Below are positions 47,901 through 61,600 of a DNA stretch of 64,000 nt, piece by piece. The DNA is from Chloroflexi bacterium AL-N1. Its GTDB lineage: Bacteria > Chloroflexota > Chloroflexia > Chloroflexales > Roseiflexaceae. The stretch covers positions 1 through 64,000 of the forward strand of contig WYDT01000039.1 in NCBI GenBank assembly GCA_013122435.1. The letters are read 5' to 3'. Each line of letters opens with the position of its first letter. The first letter of the stretch is position 1. A program made the position numbers and the translations under genes. The notes under the pieces were generated by a model, which searched no databases, was not told where the DNA came from, and was given only the letters and a program-made list of their open reading frames with translations.

Positions 47901-49622
47901 AGTTTTGTGATTAATCCAGAACTTAGTAATGATTATGATACCTTGTTTGCGGCATTACGTAAGCAAGAAACGCTTCCCCAACGTGTGCTCTATCTCTGGG
48001 ATTTAGCATCATCTGATGTAGCCACGACACAATCAGCGCATGCACACATACAAAACAGTGGCTACTACGGCCTTCTGTTTCTAGGACAAGCACTCGATAA
48101 AGCCTTTATCACAACGCCTGTACAACTCACGGTTATTACAAATCAACTCTGTCAGGTGAGTGATGCAGATGCTATTCTTCCCGACAAAGCGATGGTGCTG
48201 GGACCGTGCAAGACGCTTGCTCAAGAATATCAACACATTACCTTTCGTTGCATTGATATTGGTTTACCCAAAGACGACATGGTCCATTCATCTGCGCTTG
48301 TTGATCATCTGCTTTCGGAAGCTGGCCACTATACCAATGAGAGTGTCATTGCTTATCGCGGAAAACAACGTTGGGTTCAAACGTATGAACCAGTTCGTCT
48401 GGATGAAGAAAGAGCGCCTGTACGCCAGTTTCGGTCACAAGGTGTCTATCTGATCACTGGTGGTTTGGGCAATTTAGGCCTGTTGCTGGCACGTTCGCTT
48501 GCACAGAATGTACAAGCCCGTCTGGTTCTGGTTGGGCGCTCGGGTCTTCCTGAAAAGGAATCCTGGGAAGATTGGCTTGCCACACACGAGGAAGCCGATC
48601 CTACAAGTGCCAGGATTCGTCAGGTCCAACAGATGGAAGAACTGGGTGCTGAAGTTTTGGTAATGAGTGCGGATGTTGCCAGTGCAGATCAGATGCGCGC
48701 AGTTATTGAGCAAACACACGAACGTTTTGGTGCTCTGCATGGGGTGATTCATGGTGCCGGACAGGTTTCAGCCTTCAACTTCTTCCGTGAGACAAATCGA
48801 GAAATATCAGAGTTGCAATTTCAGTCCAAAGTGTACGGGACGTATGTCCTCGATACCATATTACAACCGTATGACCTTGACTTTTGTGTCTTAATTTCGT
48901 CGAATGCGGCAACCCTTGGTGGTTTGGCCATGACTGCTTACGCGGCTGCCAACTCGTTTTTAGATGCTTTTGCGACCTTTAAGAGCACCACAAGCAATGT
49001 ACCATGGATAAGTACCAATTGGGATGGTCTTCAGTTTGAAACAGACACACTGCAAATTCAAACCAGCATCGATCAGTACAGCTTGTATGGACCCGAGATA
49101 TTCGAGGCATTTTCCCGCATCGTGACCAATGGTAATACGCATCAGATGGTTGTCTCAAAAGGTGATCTGCGTACCCGTGTTGATATGTGGGTCAACAAAC
49201 GTAGTGCTGATCTCGCAGCAGAGACTGATACGGGCAGCGAAACTACCAATTTCTATGCACGACCACAATTGAGTAGTGCGTATGTAGCTCCGCGTGATGA
49301 GATTGAAGAGGCAGTGACAGAGATTTGGGAACGCTTATTGGGGGTACAGCCAATTGGATGTTTTGATAATTTCTTTGAGTTAGGTGGGCACTCGTTGCTA
49401 GCCACCCAGATTATTGCCCACGTTCGTGAAGCATTTCAAGTGGATGTTCCTATTCGGCATTTGCTTGAGAACCCTACCATTGCTGATATGGCTGTAGCTA
49501 TTGTTGAACACAAAGCCCTGGATATCGACGAGGATGTCTTAGCACAATTACTCGATGATCTTGATGATATAGATGCATTGTCTGAAGAGGATGGTCAAAA
49601 GTCGTTAGCTCAAAAGCATTAA
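44937..49622 (+). CDS. Monomodular type I PKS: KS-AT-KR-ACP
   Basis: 1561 residues from ATG 44937, AAGAGG at 44924-44929; the TTG at 44934 is a less likely start. KS about 9-435 (Cys182 in TACSTS, HGTGTPLGDP, NIGHTDAAAG); AT 532-828 with FSGQGSQY, GHSIGE and HAFHS, the malonyl-type motif; KR 1167-1358 (TGGLGNLG, ISSNAAT, YAAAN), catalytic residues present; carrier 1452-1522 of PCP-like type (LGGHSL); acidic C-terminal tail (LLDDLDDIDALSEED) likely docking to the next NRPS. No DH or ER, so the keto group should be left as hydroxyl. Between the Ser-loading PCP and the next NRPS it would turn the Ser residue into a statine-like 4-amino-3-hydroxy acid. Closely similar in layout to the KS-AT-KR-ACP of the metallophore enzyme. 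Confidence 0.95.
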   Translation: MQDTSTTYANDIAVIGMAGRFPGALDIDTFWENIKNGVESITFLTDDELRKAGVPQELLAIPEYVKARGVLSEADLFDASFFGYSAREAEIVDPQHRIFLETAWHALEHAGYDSQRYDGHISVYAGVGQGTYLLNNIMSNPSVIQTLGMMQVSHGNDKDFLATQVSYKLNLRGPSMAVQTACSTSLVAVHLACQSLLCGESDMAMAGGITIMFPQETGYPYQEGGVLSPDGHCRAFDAQARGTVAGSGIGIVVLKRLSDALDDGDYVHAVIKGSAINNDGSAKVGFTAPAVQGQAEVIAEAQAIAGVSPETITYIETHGTGTPLGDPIEVTALREVFRDGTDQKGFCGIGSVKTNIGHTDAAAGVAGLIKTVMALKHKQLPPSLHFETPNPEIDFDNSPFYVNTTLQEWNTNGSPRRAAVSSFGIGGTNAHMVLEEAPAVPESGDVGPWQILVLSAKTEVSLDGTTDRLVAYLKANPQCNIANVAYTLQVGRRVFKHCRFVVCQGVSDAIEALENRDPQRVVTYTQEPQRYSTVFMFSGQGSQYANMGRELYDHEPVFRDWVDRCAELLQPHLNLDLRTLLFPDDTADAVATDGVGARTKANNGTLDQTQYAQPALFVIEYALAQLWMAWGIQPEAMIGHSIGEYVAACLAEVFSLEDALALVAIRGKLMQALPAGEMLSVPLSEQELRPMLNANVSLAAVNAPNLCVVSGPFDAISALETELTQRGISGQRLHTSHAFHSAMMDPIVDTFTEQFEYIRLNPPQKPFISNVTGIWITEGEATDPEYWSTHLRQTVQFAMGMQELLQDSSRMFIEIGPGMTLSIFARRNEEGESPRLVLNSLRRPKEQTSDMMFLLTRAAQIYFAGMALDWLALHHNERRHRVPLPGYAFDRQRYWLEPQATFSSDNLQQMLLQPKADMAEWFYLPSWKLSLPPREPQTSDEEVQSLCWVVFSDDYGMGEALTQRLRAKNETVITVRAGTAFAHNLETQSFVINPELSNDYDTLFAALRKQETLPQRVLYLWDLASSDVATTQSAHAHIQNSGYYGLLFLGQALDKAFITTPVQLTVITNQLCQVSDADAILPDKAMVLGPCKTLAQEYQHITFRCIDIGLPKDDMVHSSALVDHLLSEAGHYTNESVIAYRGKQRWVQTYEPVRLDEERAPVRQFRSQGVYLITGGLGNLGLLLARSLAQNVQARLVLVGRSGLPEKESWEDWLATHEEADPTSARIRQVQQMEELGAEVLVMSADVASADQMRAVIEQTHERFGALHGVIHGAGQVSAFNFFRETNREISELQFQSKVYGTYVLDTILQPYDLDFCVLISSNAATLGGLAMTAYAAANSFLDAFATFKSTTSNVPWISTNWDGLQFETDTLQIQTSIDQYSLYGPEIFEAFSRIVTNGNTHQMVVSKGDLRTRVDMWVNKRSADLAAETDTGSETTNFYARPQLSSAYVAPRDEIEEAVTEIWERLLGVQPIGCFDNFFELGGHSLLATQIIAHVREAFQVDVPIRHLLENPTIADMAVAIVEHKALDIDEDVLAQLLDDLDDIDALSEEDGQKSLAQKH

Positions 49623-49647
49623 TCTTGATCGAAGGATATCTATTACT

Positions 49648-52600
49648 ATGAGCAATATCACTGATCGTATTGCAAATCTTTCACCTGAACAACGCGTTAA
49701 GCTCTTGCGACAGTTGCGTGAAAAACAAGGCAATGGAGCGTCGTCTGTGATTGAACCGCAATCCCGGCTATTGTCGCATTTTCCGCTTTCTTTTGCTCAG
49801 CAACGATTGTGGTTTATTGAACAATTGCAACCTGGTCTGGCTACTTATAATATGTCTCATGCGTTACACCTGTCTGGTTCGACCAATATTGCTGCAGTAA
49901 AAGCAAGTTTTCGGCACATCATCGAACGACACGAGGTGCTACGAACAACGTTTGCGTTAGTTGATGATCAACCGATGCAGATTATTGCGCCAGAGTTGAG
50001 GCTGGACATACCACTGATCGACCTTTCAAATCTGGAGTCGTCGATTCGTGAAGATGTTACAGCCACTCTGATTCACGACGAAGCGTTGTGCCCCTTCGAT
50101 CTTGAGCAAGGCCCACTGTTACGGGTAAATCTTATTCGTCTCGACCAGCAACAGCATATATTAATTCTTTCGCAACATCATATTGTTACCGATGCATGGT
50201 CCCTAGATATCCTGAGTCGAGAATTCACAGCCTTTTATGATGGGTTACGGAAACATCAAGTGGTAGAATTACCACCCTTGCCTATTCAATATGCCGACTA
50301 TGCCGTATGGCAACGGCAGTGGTTACAGGGATCTACCTTGGAGCGTTATCTGAACTATTGGCGGGAACAGCTACAGGGTGCTCCCCAACTCGATATGCCA
50401 ACCGACTATCCACGTCCTGCTGTGCAAACTCACCGTGGGGAAATAGTGTCCTTCCGTTTTGGCGAAGCACTTACGGCGCAACTCACAGCCTTAAGCCAAA
50501 AGGCTGGCACAACATTATTTGTGACCTTAATGGCAGCCTGGCAAGCCCTACTGGCGCGCTACAGTGGCCAGGATGATATCATGATCGGGATGGGCATAGC
50601 AGGACGTATGCGTAAAGAGGTGGAAGACTTGCTTGGCTTCTTCGTCAATACGCTGGTGATTCGTACTCAACTCACAGGTGACTCAACCGGATTAGAGTTA
50701 CTAGCGCGCGCTCGTGCTGTTATCTATGATGCCTATACGTATCAAGATCTGCCCTTTGAGTATCTGGTGGAGCACCTGCAACCTGAGCGCGATTTGAGTC
50801 GCCATCCGTTGGTCCAGATCATGTTAGTGCTCCAAAACACACGAATGGCCAAGACCAGCTTATCTGGTGTGGATCTTAGTACAGACTTTGCGCCCACCAA
50901 TACGGCCAATTTTGACATATCACTGAGTATTGCCGAGTATGCCGATGATCTATGGGGTTCGATTGAATTTGCAGCTGATCTTTTTGAGACCACCACTATT
51001 AGTCGTCTCTGTGTCCATTTCCGTCAATTGCTGACTGACCTGGTGACAGCGCCCACACAGCGTTTGTCCGAGCTCTCGTTGTTGAGTGAAGCAGAACGGC
51101 AGACTATTCTGGTTGATTGGAATGCAACCACACAAGCTGTTACAAGGCAACAGATGGTTCCCGTGCTCTTTGAGCGTCAGGTTGATCAGCGTCCAGATGC
51201 AATTGCTGTGATAGCTGACACCTATGAAGTGTCGTACAGCTCACTCGATGTGTATGCCAATCAATTGGCGCACCAACTTCGCAGTTATGGTGTTACTCAG
51301 GAGATACCGGTAGTCGTTTTCATGGAACGTTGTCCTGACCTTATTGTGGCGCTACTGGCGGTGCTTAAGGTCGGTGGTGCTTATGTCCCTGTTGACCCGA
51401 CGTATCCACCAGAGCGTGTGGCGTTTATGATACAGGACACTCAAACGCCGGTTGTACTCACTCAGTCTGGCTTGGCACACACGCTCGCGTCACATCTGCA
51501 GGCTCGTGTCGTATGCCTCGATCAAGTTGTTCTCACACCAACCAGTGTACGGCTTGATCTGCCAGCTTCACCACAACAGGCAGCCTATGTCATTTACACG
51601 TCTGGATCAACTGGTACTCCCAAAGGGGTGACCGTCTCTCACGCAAGTCTTTGTAATCTGGTGTCTTGGCATCAACGAGCATACGAAGTTGATGCGACCG
51701 ACCGGGCTACTCTGATGGCTGGCCTGGCTTTTGATGCAGCGGTCTGGGAAATCTGGCCCTACCTCCTGGCAGGGGCATGTATTGCACTTCCCGATGATAT
51801 GACACGTGTTACGGTTGAACCACTCTTGACATGGTTAGCAGCCGAACAAACTACGATTGCATTTTTCCCCACACCATTGGCAGAAGCCATGTTGGCATAT
51901 GAAGATTGGCCAGCAGATGTAGCACTACGGATGTTATTAACTGGAGGCGATGTCCTGCATCGTTGGCCAGATCCATCGCTGCCCTTCACTGTCGTGAATA
52001 ACTATGGTCCAACGGAGAACACGGTTGTAACAACATGGTTGCCGCTTACAGCACCCAACACCTTTGGATTGCCCCCCATTGGTCGTCCTGTGGATAATGC
52101 ACAGGTGTATGTTGTAGATCAGTATATGTCACCAGCACCACTAGGTGTGCCGGGTGAATTGTATATCGGTGGAGCGAGTCTCGCGCGAGGCTATTTTCTT
52201 CGCCCTGAATTAACAGCTGAAAGATTTCTCCCAGATCCTTTCAGTGGTACTTTGGGGGCACGCCTCTACCGCACCGGTGATCTGGTATGTTATCAATCAA
52301 CAGGCAACATTGAATTCTTAGGGCGTATTGATCATCAGGTCAAACTACGTGGCTATCGGATTGAGTTAGGTGAGATTGAAGCTACGCTTCACCAGCATCC
52401 GGCAATTCAGGATACGGTTGTGCTGGCCCGTGAAGATCTGCCGGGTGACAAGCGTTTGGTTGCGTATCTGGTGCCGACCACAAAGCATGCCGATAACGAC
52501 GATGCAAATGGCACTCATACAGATGAACACGTAGCTCACTGGCAGAATCTGTATGACGAAACCTACGAGGATACGACCCCAATAGCGTTGGAAGATCCAA

Positions 52601-55600
52601 CTTTTAATATTATTGGTTGGAATAGCAGCTACACGAATGCACCACTGCCTGCCGAAGAAATGCGCGAGTGGGTCGACACAACGGTCGCGCGGATTGTGGC
52701 ACATCGCCCACAACATGTTCTCGAAATCGGCTGTGGTACTGGCTTATTGCTTTTCCCGCTGGCGCAACAGTGCACAAAGTATGTTGGTGTTGATTTTTCG
52801 GCAACCGCCATTGATTATATCAAACGTCATCTTGATCCCGAATGCGATCATGTCACTCTTTATCAGCGACGTGCTGATGATTTGCCAGATCTGGGACAAC
52901 AGCAATTTGATACGGTCATCTTAAACTCTATTATTCAATATTTTCCATCCATAGAATATCTGTTGACAGTTATCGAACAAGCCATACCTTATATTGCACC
53001 TGGTGGGCAATTGTTTATCGGTGATGTGCGGAATCTTCCCTTGCTGGAACTATTTATCACCGCAACACAAACCCAGCAGGCGGCACCAGGGCTTCCCTTA
53101 GCGCGACTCCATCAGCGAGTGCGCCAACAAGTGGCAATGGAACGTGAGCTTGTGATTGACCCTGCATTTTTCTATGTGCTTCCGCAGCGCTTTCCTCAGA
53201 TTAGTAATGTGCGAGTAGAACTCAAGCGAGGAGCGGCACACAATGAACTGACACAGTTTCGCTATGATGCAACCATGATCGTAAATGGACCATCACCATC
53301 CATAGCAACTGAACCTGTTCATGATTGGAATGCAGATGAATGGACAATGGATCGGGTTTTGACGATCTTACGCGAGAAAACTCCAACCTATCTACAGTTG
53401 CAACGGGTGCCAAATAGTCGCCTGAGTCGTGCCCTTCAGAACAGATACCTGCTCAATGATGCGGCAGGTCCCACGTCGGTGCGAACACTTCAGGAAGCCA
53501 TTGCGGTGCACGGCAGCACTGGAGTTAATCCTGAGCAGTTCTGGTGTGCAGCCGAAACGACAGGTTACAGTGTGACTATCACATGGAGTCCTCAGAACAG
53601 TGATGGAAGCTACGATGTCTTGTTTTATCCAACCACTGAAACCAATGTGAGTTTTGGCGTGTCAGACACCATTATCGAATGGTCCCATTATGCAAATCGT
53701 CCTGCATGGGATGCGTCACAGCACGATCTGATACCACAGTTACGGCAATATCTCGCCACGCAACTGCCAGAGTATATGGTGCCATCGGCCTATCTAATCC
53801 TGACAACACTACCGTTAACCCGTAATGGCAAAGTAGATCGACGGGCGTTGCCAGCTCCAGATCAGATAGACAGTGGGCAATATGTCGCTCCAAAAATACC
53901 GTTAGAGGTTGATTTGGTTACTATCTGGGAAGAAGTTCTCGGAATTACACGTATCGGTGTGACGGATGACTTCTTTATCCTAGGCGGGCATTCATTGCTG
54001 GCAACGCAGATTGTTAGCCGTATTCGAACTGTGTGTGATGTGGATCTCCCTGTACGAGTTTTATTTGAGCACCCCACCATCGCACAGTTGGCACAGACTA
54101 TTCAAGAAACGCAACGCTCATCCAAGACCGTGATGCTGCCGCCATTGATGTCAGTGTCGAGAACAACTCCTATTCCGCTGTCGTTTGCCCAGCAACGGTT
54201 GTGGTTTATCGATCAGTTGCAACCAGGAATGGCTGCCTATCATTTTTTTGCCGGACTACAGCTACAGGGGGAACTCCACATCGCAGCACTCATAGCAAGT
54301 TTTCAAGACATTGTCCAGCGTCATGAAAGCCTGCGTACCACATTCACCGTAGTTGATGACCAACCAGTTCAGGTAATTACGCCAATCTTAATTCTCGATG
54401 TGCCACTGGTTGATGCCTCTGGACTTTCCCGTGAACATGGCGAGACGCTTATCCGTACACTTGCTCAACGTGAAGCGCTGCGTCCATTTGATCTCACACA
54501 AGGACCACTCTTACGAATCATGCTCATACAGGTTGCACCACAAGAGTGTGTCATACTTGTCAATCAGCATCATATTGTCACGGATGGCTGGTCATTAGGT
54601 ATCTTTATTCGTGAATTGACCACCCTCTATGCAAGCAAGATTAAGCAGGGGCAAAGTCCATTACCACCATTGCCAATTCAGTATCCTGATTATGCTGCGT
54701 GGCAACATAGTTGGTTGCATGGGGAAGTCCTGGCACACCAGATGGCCTACTGGCGACAGCAGTTAGCAGAACAACAGTTACTACAATTACCAACCGATTA
54801 TCCACGTCCACCCATGCCAAGCTATCGTGGTAATAGTGTACCGATTGTCTTTGAGGAGGCTTTTGTAGAACGATTACAGTCACTCAGCCGTCAGTCCGGA
54901 ACAACTCTCTTTATGACCACGCTAGCCGGGTGGCAAGCCCTGCTGACACGCTATAGTGGTCAGGATGATATTGTGGTAGGTTCGCCCATTGCCGGACGTA
55001 CCCACGCTGCATTGGAACACCTGATAGGGTTCTTTGTCAATACATTAGTATTACGAACCAATCTGCATGGTAACCCCTCTGGAGGGGAGATGCTACGGAG
55101 AGTACAAAGTGTTACCCTTGATGCGTATGCCCATCAGGATATGCCCTTTGAGTATCTGGTGGCTGAACTACAACCGCAGCGTGATCTCAGTCGGCAGCCA
55201 CTGTATCAGGTGGTTTTTGCCTTGCAGAATATGCCCACAGCAGCATTAGACCTATCAGATATCCAGATTAGCCCGCTCAATGTTGGTACGATGACTACTC
55301 AGGTCGATCTGACATTGCATTTGGCTGAGGTGGGTACGCATGTAGTCGGGCGGCTCGAATATGCAGTGGATCTCTTTGAACATGCCACTATTGAGCGTTA
55401 TGTTCAGCATTACCATACATTACTACAAGGACTGATTGAGAATCCAGCGTGCCGCTTGTTCGATTTGCCTTTGCTCACAGATGCCGAACAGACACAGCTG
55501 TTGGTTGAATGGCAACATCCTCCAGCAGTGGTTGCGCCACCGCTCACAATCCCCGAATGGTTTACTGCTCAAGTAGCCCAACGTCCTGATGCAATTGCGA

Positions 55601-58600
55601 TTGTATGTGAGGATCAATTGCTCTCGTATCAAGAACTTGATACGAGAGCCAATCAGCTTGCTCATTATTTGCAAATGCTGGGTGTCGGGCCTGATATCTG
55701 TGTCGCTTTGTGGTTTGATCGTTCTATAGAGATGCTTATTGCTATCCTGGGTGTTTTGAAAGCTGGTGGTGCGTATCTCCCCATGGATCGCTCACATCCA
55801 GCAGATCGTCTGGCCTTGATGATCAGGGATGCGGATGTTTCTACCATTCTGACCCAGGAGGCATTACGTGCTCAACTTCCGGCCACCGATGTTCAGATCG
55901 TCTGTGTGGATATGGCTGCTGATGTATTGCGAGCACAGCCAGCGACACCCCCGCCCGCTGCCTGTAACGCAAGTCATCTGGCCTATGTCATCTATACCTC
56001 GGGTTCGACAGGCACCCCCAAGGGCGTCCTGATTGCACATGCCCAGGTCAGTCGGTTATTAACTGCGACGGATCACTGGTTCCACTTTACTGCTACAGAT
56101 ACTTGGACCATGTTTCATTCTTATGCCTTTGATTTCTCGGTCTGGGAGATCTGGGGTGCGCTGTTGTATGGCGGACGGTTGGTCATTGTGCCCTATGAAG
56201 ACAGTCGTGATCCAGCGTTATTTGCTCACTTAGTCGCGCAGCAACAGGTAACCATCCTCAATCAAACGCCGTCAGCTTTCCGTGAATTCATGCATGCAAC
56301 AGGGGATATTTCAGATCAGGTGCTGTCACTACGGGCGATCATCTTTGGAGGTGAGGCGCTTGATCCGCAGCATCTCCAACAGTGGTTGACCCGAAATGGT
56401 GAGACCATGCCTCAACTCATCAATATGTATGGTATCACTGAAACAACGGTCCATGTCACATATCGACCGATCACGCAAGTCGATTGCACCCGGACATCAC
56501 GAAGTATCATCGGAAATGCTATTCCTGATCTCCAAACCTATGTTTTGGATCAATACAAAAATCTGATGCCGGTTGGCATACCTGGCGAGTTATATGTTGG
56601 TGGTGCTGGTTTGGCACGTGGCTATCTCCATCGCCCTGGTCTCACCGCAGAGCGGTTTGTTCCCAACCCGCTGAGTGGCCAAGTTGGTAATCGTCTCTAT
56701 CGCACGGGTGACTCTGTACGATGTATGGCGTCAGGTGAATTGGAATATCTGGGGCGGGTTGACCAACAAGTGAAGGTTCGTGGTTTCCGTATTGAGTTAG
56801 GAGAAATCGAAGCGGTGCTCCGTCAACATCACGCTGTTCAGGATGCGGTGGTCATTGTTAGACAGGACTGGGACGAGACACCGTTGATTGCTGGCTATCT
56901 TGTTTCCAGGACAGATCACGAAATAGCGATGCATGAAATTCGCGCATACATCTATACAAAAGTGCCACCTTACATGGTGCCCAGTGTGTTGATGCAGTTA
57001 GACAGTTTACCAATGACACAGAACGGTAAATTGGATCGTCAGGCCTTACCCCTTCCCAGTGGTAGTTTGCGGGTCAGCAACATGCCATTCGTTGCCCCCC
57101 GTACGCCGACCGAGGATGTGGTGGCAAGCATCTGGGCGCGGTTGTTGAATCAATCCCAGGTGGGGATCCACGATGATTTCTTTGATCTGGGCGGTCACTC
57201 CTTGCTGGCGACGCGGGTGATTGCCCAGATCCGTGATGTGTTTGGCGTGGAATTGCCAGTTCGAGCAGTGTTTGAGACACCGATCCTATGGGAGTTTGCC
57301 CAACAGGTGGTCGCAGCCCAGCGCACCCATACGACACGGGTGGCGCCCCCACTGGTCGCTCAACCACGTAGTGGTGCCGACTTACCCGTCTCGTTTGCCC
57401 AGCAACGGCTCTGGTTTGTACAGCATCTGGAGCCACTAAGCATTGCCTATCATATGCCCAACATCCTGCGCTTACGTGGTGCGCTAAATCTTGGTGTGCT
57501 CGTAGCTAGTTGGAGAGATGTAGTGGTGCGGCATGAAAGCCTGCGGACGGTATTCCCAGAGGTTGATGCCCAACCAGTGCAGCGCATTACACCGCCAGGT
57601 TCTGTGTCAGTACCATGCATCGATCTACGTGGACTTGAAGGAAACTTACGTGAGCATGTGGCACGAGAACACATCCAGATCTTTATCCAGCAGCCGTTTG
57701 ACCTGGCACATGGGCCACTGCTCCGCGCCGCTTTATGGCAATTGAACGTCGATGAGACAGTCCTAGTCTTTATCTTACATCACATCGTGGGGGATGGCTG
57801 GTCACAAGGTATTCTGGTGAGTGACCTGGCGGCTTTCTACACCAGCCGACTGCAGGGCAGTGCCCCGGCCCTCGTGCCGCTGCCCATCCAATATGCCGAT
57901 TATGCCATCTGGCAACGACAGTGGTTGCACGGGGACGTGCTGGCCAGTCAGGTGGCCTACTGGCGGCGGCAACTCGCCGACCTCCCCACGCTCCAACTCC
58001 CGACCGATTATCCCCGGCCTGCGGTGCCCAGTTATCGGGGGGCCGACCTGCGGGTCTTGCTGGAACCGGAGCTCACCAGTCAGGTGCGGGCGCTAGCACA
58101 ACAGGCCAATGGTACGCTGTTTATGGTGGTGTTGGCGGCCTGGCAACTGCTGCTGGCGCGCTACAGTGGGCAGGACGACATCGTGGTGGGCATGGGGATT
58201 GCGGGACGCACGCACGTCGAGACCGACGCCTTGATTGGCTTTTTTGTCAACACGCTGGTGTTACGGACGGACGTAGGGGGGCAGCCGACGGGCTGGGAGG
58301 TACTGGAGCGGGTCCGCACCGTCACGTTAAATGCCTATGCCCATCAGGACGTGCCGTTTGAGGAGGTGGTGGCCCAGGTGCAGCCGGAGCGTAATCTCAG
58401 TCGGCAACCTTTGTTTCAGGTGCTCATTGTCTTGCAGAATACACCACGCCCAACAGCAGATGTCTCAAGTGTGCAGATTATGCCCATGGCGATTGAGAAC
58501 CAGACGGCGAAGTTTGACATGACACTGGACTTAACGGAGACACCACTCGGGATATTGGGGCGGATCGAGTATGGGACGGATCTGTACGAGGCGGCGACGG

Positions 58601-61600
58601 TGGAGCGGTTGTGGGGGCATTATCGGACCTTGTTGACGGGGTTAGTCACCCAGACGACGTGCGCCAGCACGGCCTTACCAATGCTCTCCAGCACTGAACG
58701 GCACCAACTCCTGGTCGACTGGAATCGTACCTCGCAGTCGGTAGCGCCTGCAGTAGGTATCCATACGCTGGTGCTGCAACAAGCCACCCAGACGCCGGAT
58801 CGGATAGCGTTGAGTGCTGGGGAGTACCAGCTTTCCTATGCTATGCTGGTGCAACAGGCCATCCATCACGCGCACCACCTGCGCCACCTGGGTGTTGGAG
58901 ACGAAGTACGTGTCGGGCTCTTCCTCGACCGCTCGCTTGACATGGTGGTTGCAACACTGGCGGTCCTGTTGACGGGTGGGGTCTATGTTCCCCTCGATCC
59001 AGATTATCCGCCAGAACGCCTCGCCTTCCTCTTGCAGGATGCCAACGTAGCCGTGGTGCTCACTCAGGCACATCTGCGCGCACAACTCCCAGAGGCGCCC
59101 TGTGCAGTTCATTGTATGGTGTCTGGTACGGAGAGATCTCAGGCAACCAGTGATCATGGCTTACTCATCTCGGCTTACCGTCCAGAACAACTCGCCTATG
59201 TCATGTACACCTCTGGTTCGACAGGTGTTCCCAAGGGTGTCAGTGTGCCACACCACGCTATTAACCGCTTGGTCTCGGCGCCGAACTATGTCACTCTCGC
59301 TCCCGATGATGTCTTTCTCCAACTAGCTCCGACGGCCTTTGACGCAGCCACACTCGAGATCTGGGCACCACTGGTGCACGGTGCCCGGCTGGTGCTGGCA
59401 CCGGCAGGACAGCGGAGCTTGTCCGACATTACAACATTGCTCCAGCAGCATCAGGTACAGGTGTTATGGTTGACGGCGGGTCTCTTTCACTTGATGGTCG
59501 AACACCATGGCGACCAACTTGCCACCGTGGGGCAGGTATTGGCTGGTGGGGATGCCTTGTCGGTTCCACATGTGCAGCAACTGCACGCCGCAGGAGGGCA
59601 GGTCATCAACGGCTATGGGCCTACGGAAAACACAACATTCACCTGTTGTTATCGGGTACCAAACGATAGGGTGTTAGAGGGGTCGGTCCCCATTGGGTAT
59701 CCGATCAATCAAACCCAGGTGTACATTCTGGACCGTGATGGTCAACCCGTGCCCATCGGTGTACCAGGTGAGTTGTATGCCGGGGGGGATGGGTTGGCAC
59801 GTGGCTATCTGGATCGGCCAGCCCTCACCGCAGAGCGCTTTGTTCCGCATCCTTTCAGTTCTGTGCTGGGCGCACGTCTGTATCGTACCGGGGATCGCGT
59901 GCGGTATCGGGTAGATGGTGCTATTGAATTTCTTGGTCGCGTCGATCATCAGATTAAGTTGCGGGGATTCCGCATTGAGTTGGGTGAAATTGAAGCAGTG
60001 TTGCAACAACATCCCTTGGTCCAGACGGGTGTGGTATTGCTGCACGAGGATGGACTAGGTGACAAACGTCTGACGGCCTATGTCGTCCCTGGCTTTGGTG
60101 ACCAGGGAGGTACCACATATGGTGAGTTAGTCGGCGATCATATCGATCAATGGCAGACCTTGTATGAGGAGACCTACGATGAAGTTGCGCCAGTGGCCAG
60201 TGACGATCCGACGTTCAATATTATTGGCTGGAATAGTAGTTATACCAATGCGCCTATCCCGGCGGAGGAAATGGCAACATGGGTCGATACAACAGTCGCG
60301 CGGATTGCCGCTGGGAACCCACAACGTATCCTGGAGATTGGTTGTGGTACCGGGCTCTTACTCTTCCGCCTGGCAGGTCAGTGTGCCCAGTATGTCGGCA
60401 GCGATTTCTCTGCAGCAGCACTCGATTATGTACGGCAACATCTTGATCCGACATGGGATCATGTGACTTTGCAGCAACAACGCGCTGATGATTTCAGTGC
60501 ATTTGGAGATCAGCAGTTCGATGTGATTGTGCTCAACTCCATCGTCCAGTACTTCCCCAGTGCTGACTATTTGCTCCGTGTTTTGGAAGGAGCACTACGA
60601 CTGGTAGCGCCAGGCGGACGTATTTTTGTCGGCGATGTGCGGAACTTAGCTCTGCTGGATGCGTTTGCTACTGCTGTTGCGTGCTATCAGGCCGGCTCAC
60701 ACACGGGACGGCACCAGTTGTGGCAGCAAGTCCAACAGTTATTGATACAGGAACGTGAGTTGCTGCTCGATCCACATTTCTTTGTAGCACTGGCCAAACG
60801 TTTTCCTCAGATTAGCAATGTGCACATTGAGGTCAAGCGTGGATGGACTCACAATGAGTTGAGCCAGTTCCGCTATGATGTGACGCTCACCGTTGCGGGG
60901 ATGTCTGCAGAACTTATTCCTGTTGAGGCTCATGACTGGTTTGCAGAGGCATGGACACTTGATCGGGTACGTGATGTCATTACACAAGCGCATCCTGCAT
61001 GGCTCTATCTCACCCAGGTGCCGAACCAGCGCGTCCGGGCAGCTGTTCAAGGAGTGGCGCATCTGGCTGACCCTGCAGGACCAACGACAGCAGAAGCATT
61101 GCGAGAAACATTGGCGGCTGTATCAGGGATCGAACCAGAAGCTTTCTGGCAGCTTGGCGAGGAATGTGGCTATGCTGTGTCTGTGAGTTGGTCTCCCGAT
61201 ACGCCAGGTTGTTGTGAGGTGCTCTTCCGTTTGTCTACCGCAGATGCTGTGGTGACATCCATCCAAAAGGGATGGATGTCTCGTTTGTCGTGTGAGGAGT
61301 ATGCGAATCAGCCCATCTGGGATAGTACACAGCGGTCATTGGCACCGATGTTGCAGGAGTATGTCACGACACAATTGCCAGAGTACATGGTTCCATCTTC
61401 GGTGATGGTGTTGGCACGTCTGCCTCTGACACCGAACGGCAAACTGGACCGTGCAGCCTTACCAGAGCCAAATCAGGGAATGCTGCGTACTGGCGAGCTT
61501 GTGGCACCACGGACAGATGTAGAAAAAGGCTTAATAACGATTTGGCAGTCGGTGCTAGGCATTGAGCAGATTGGTATTACAGACAACTTCTTTGAACTAG

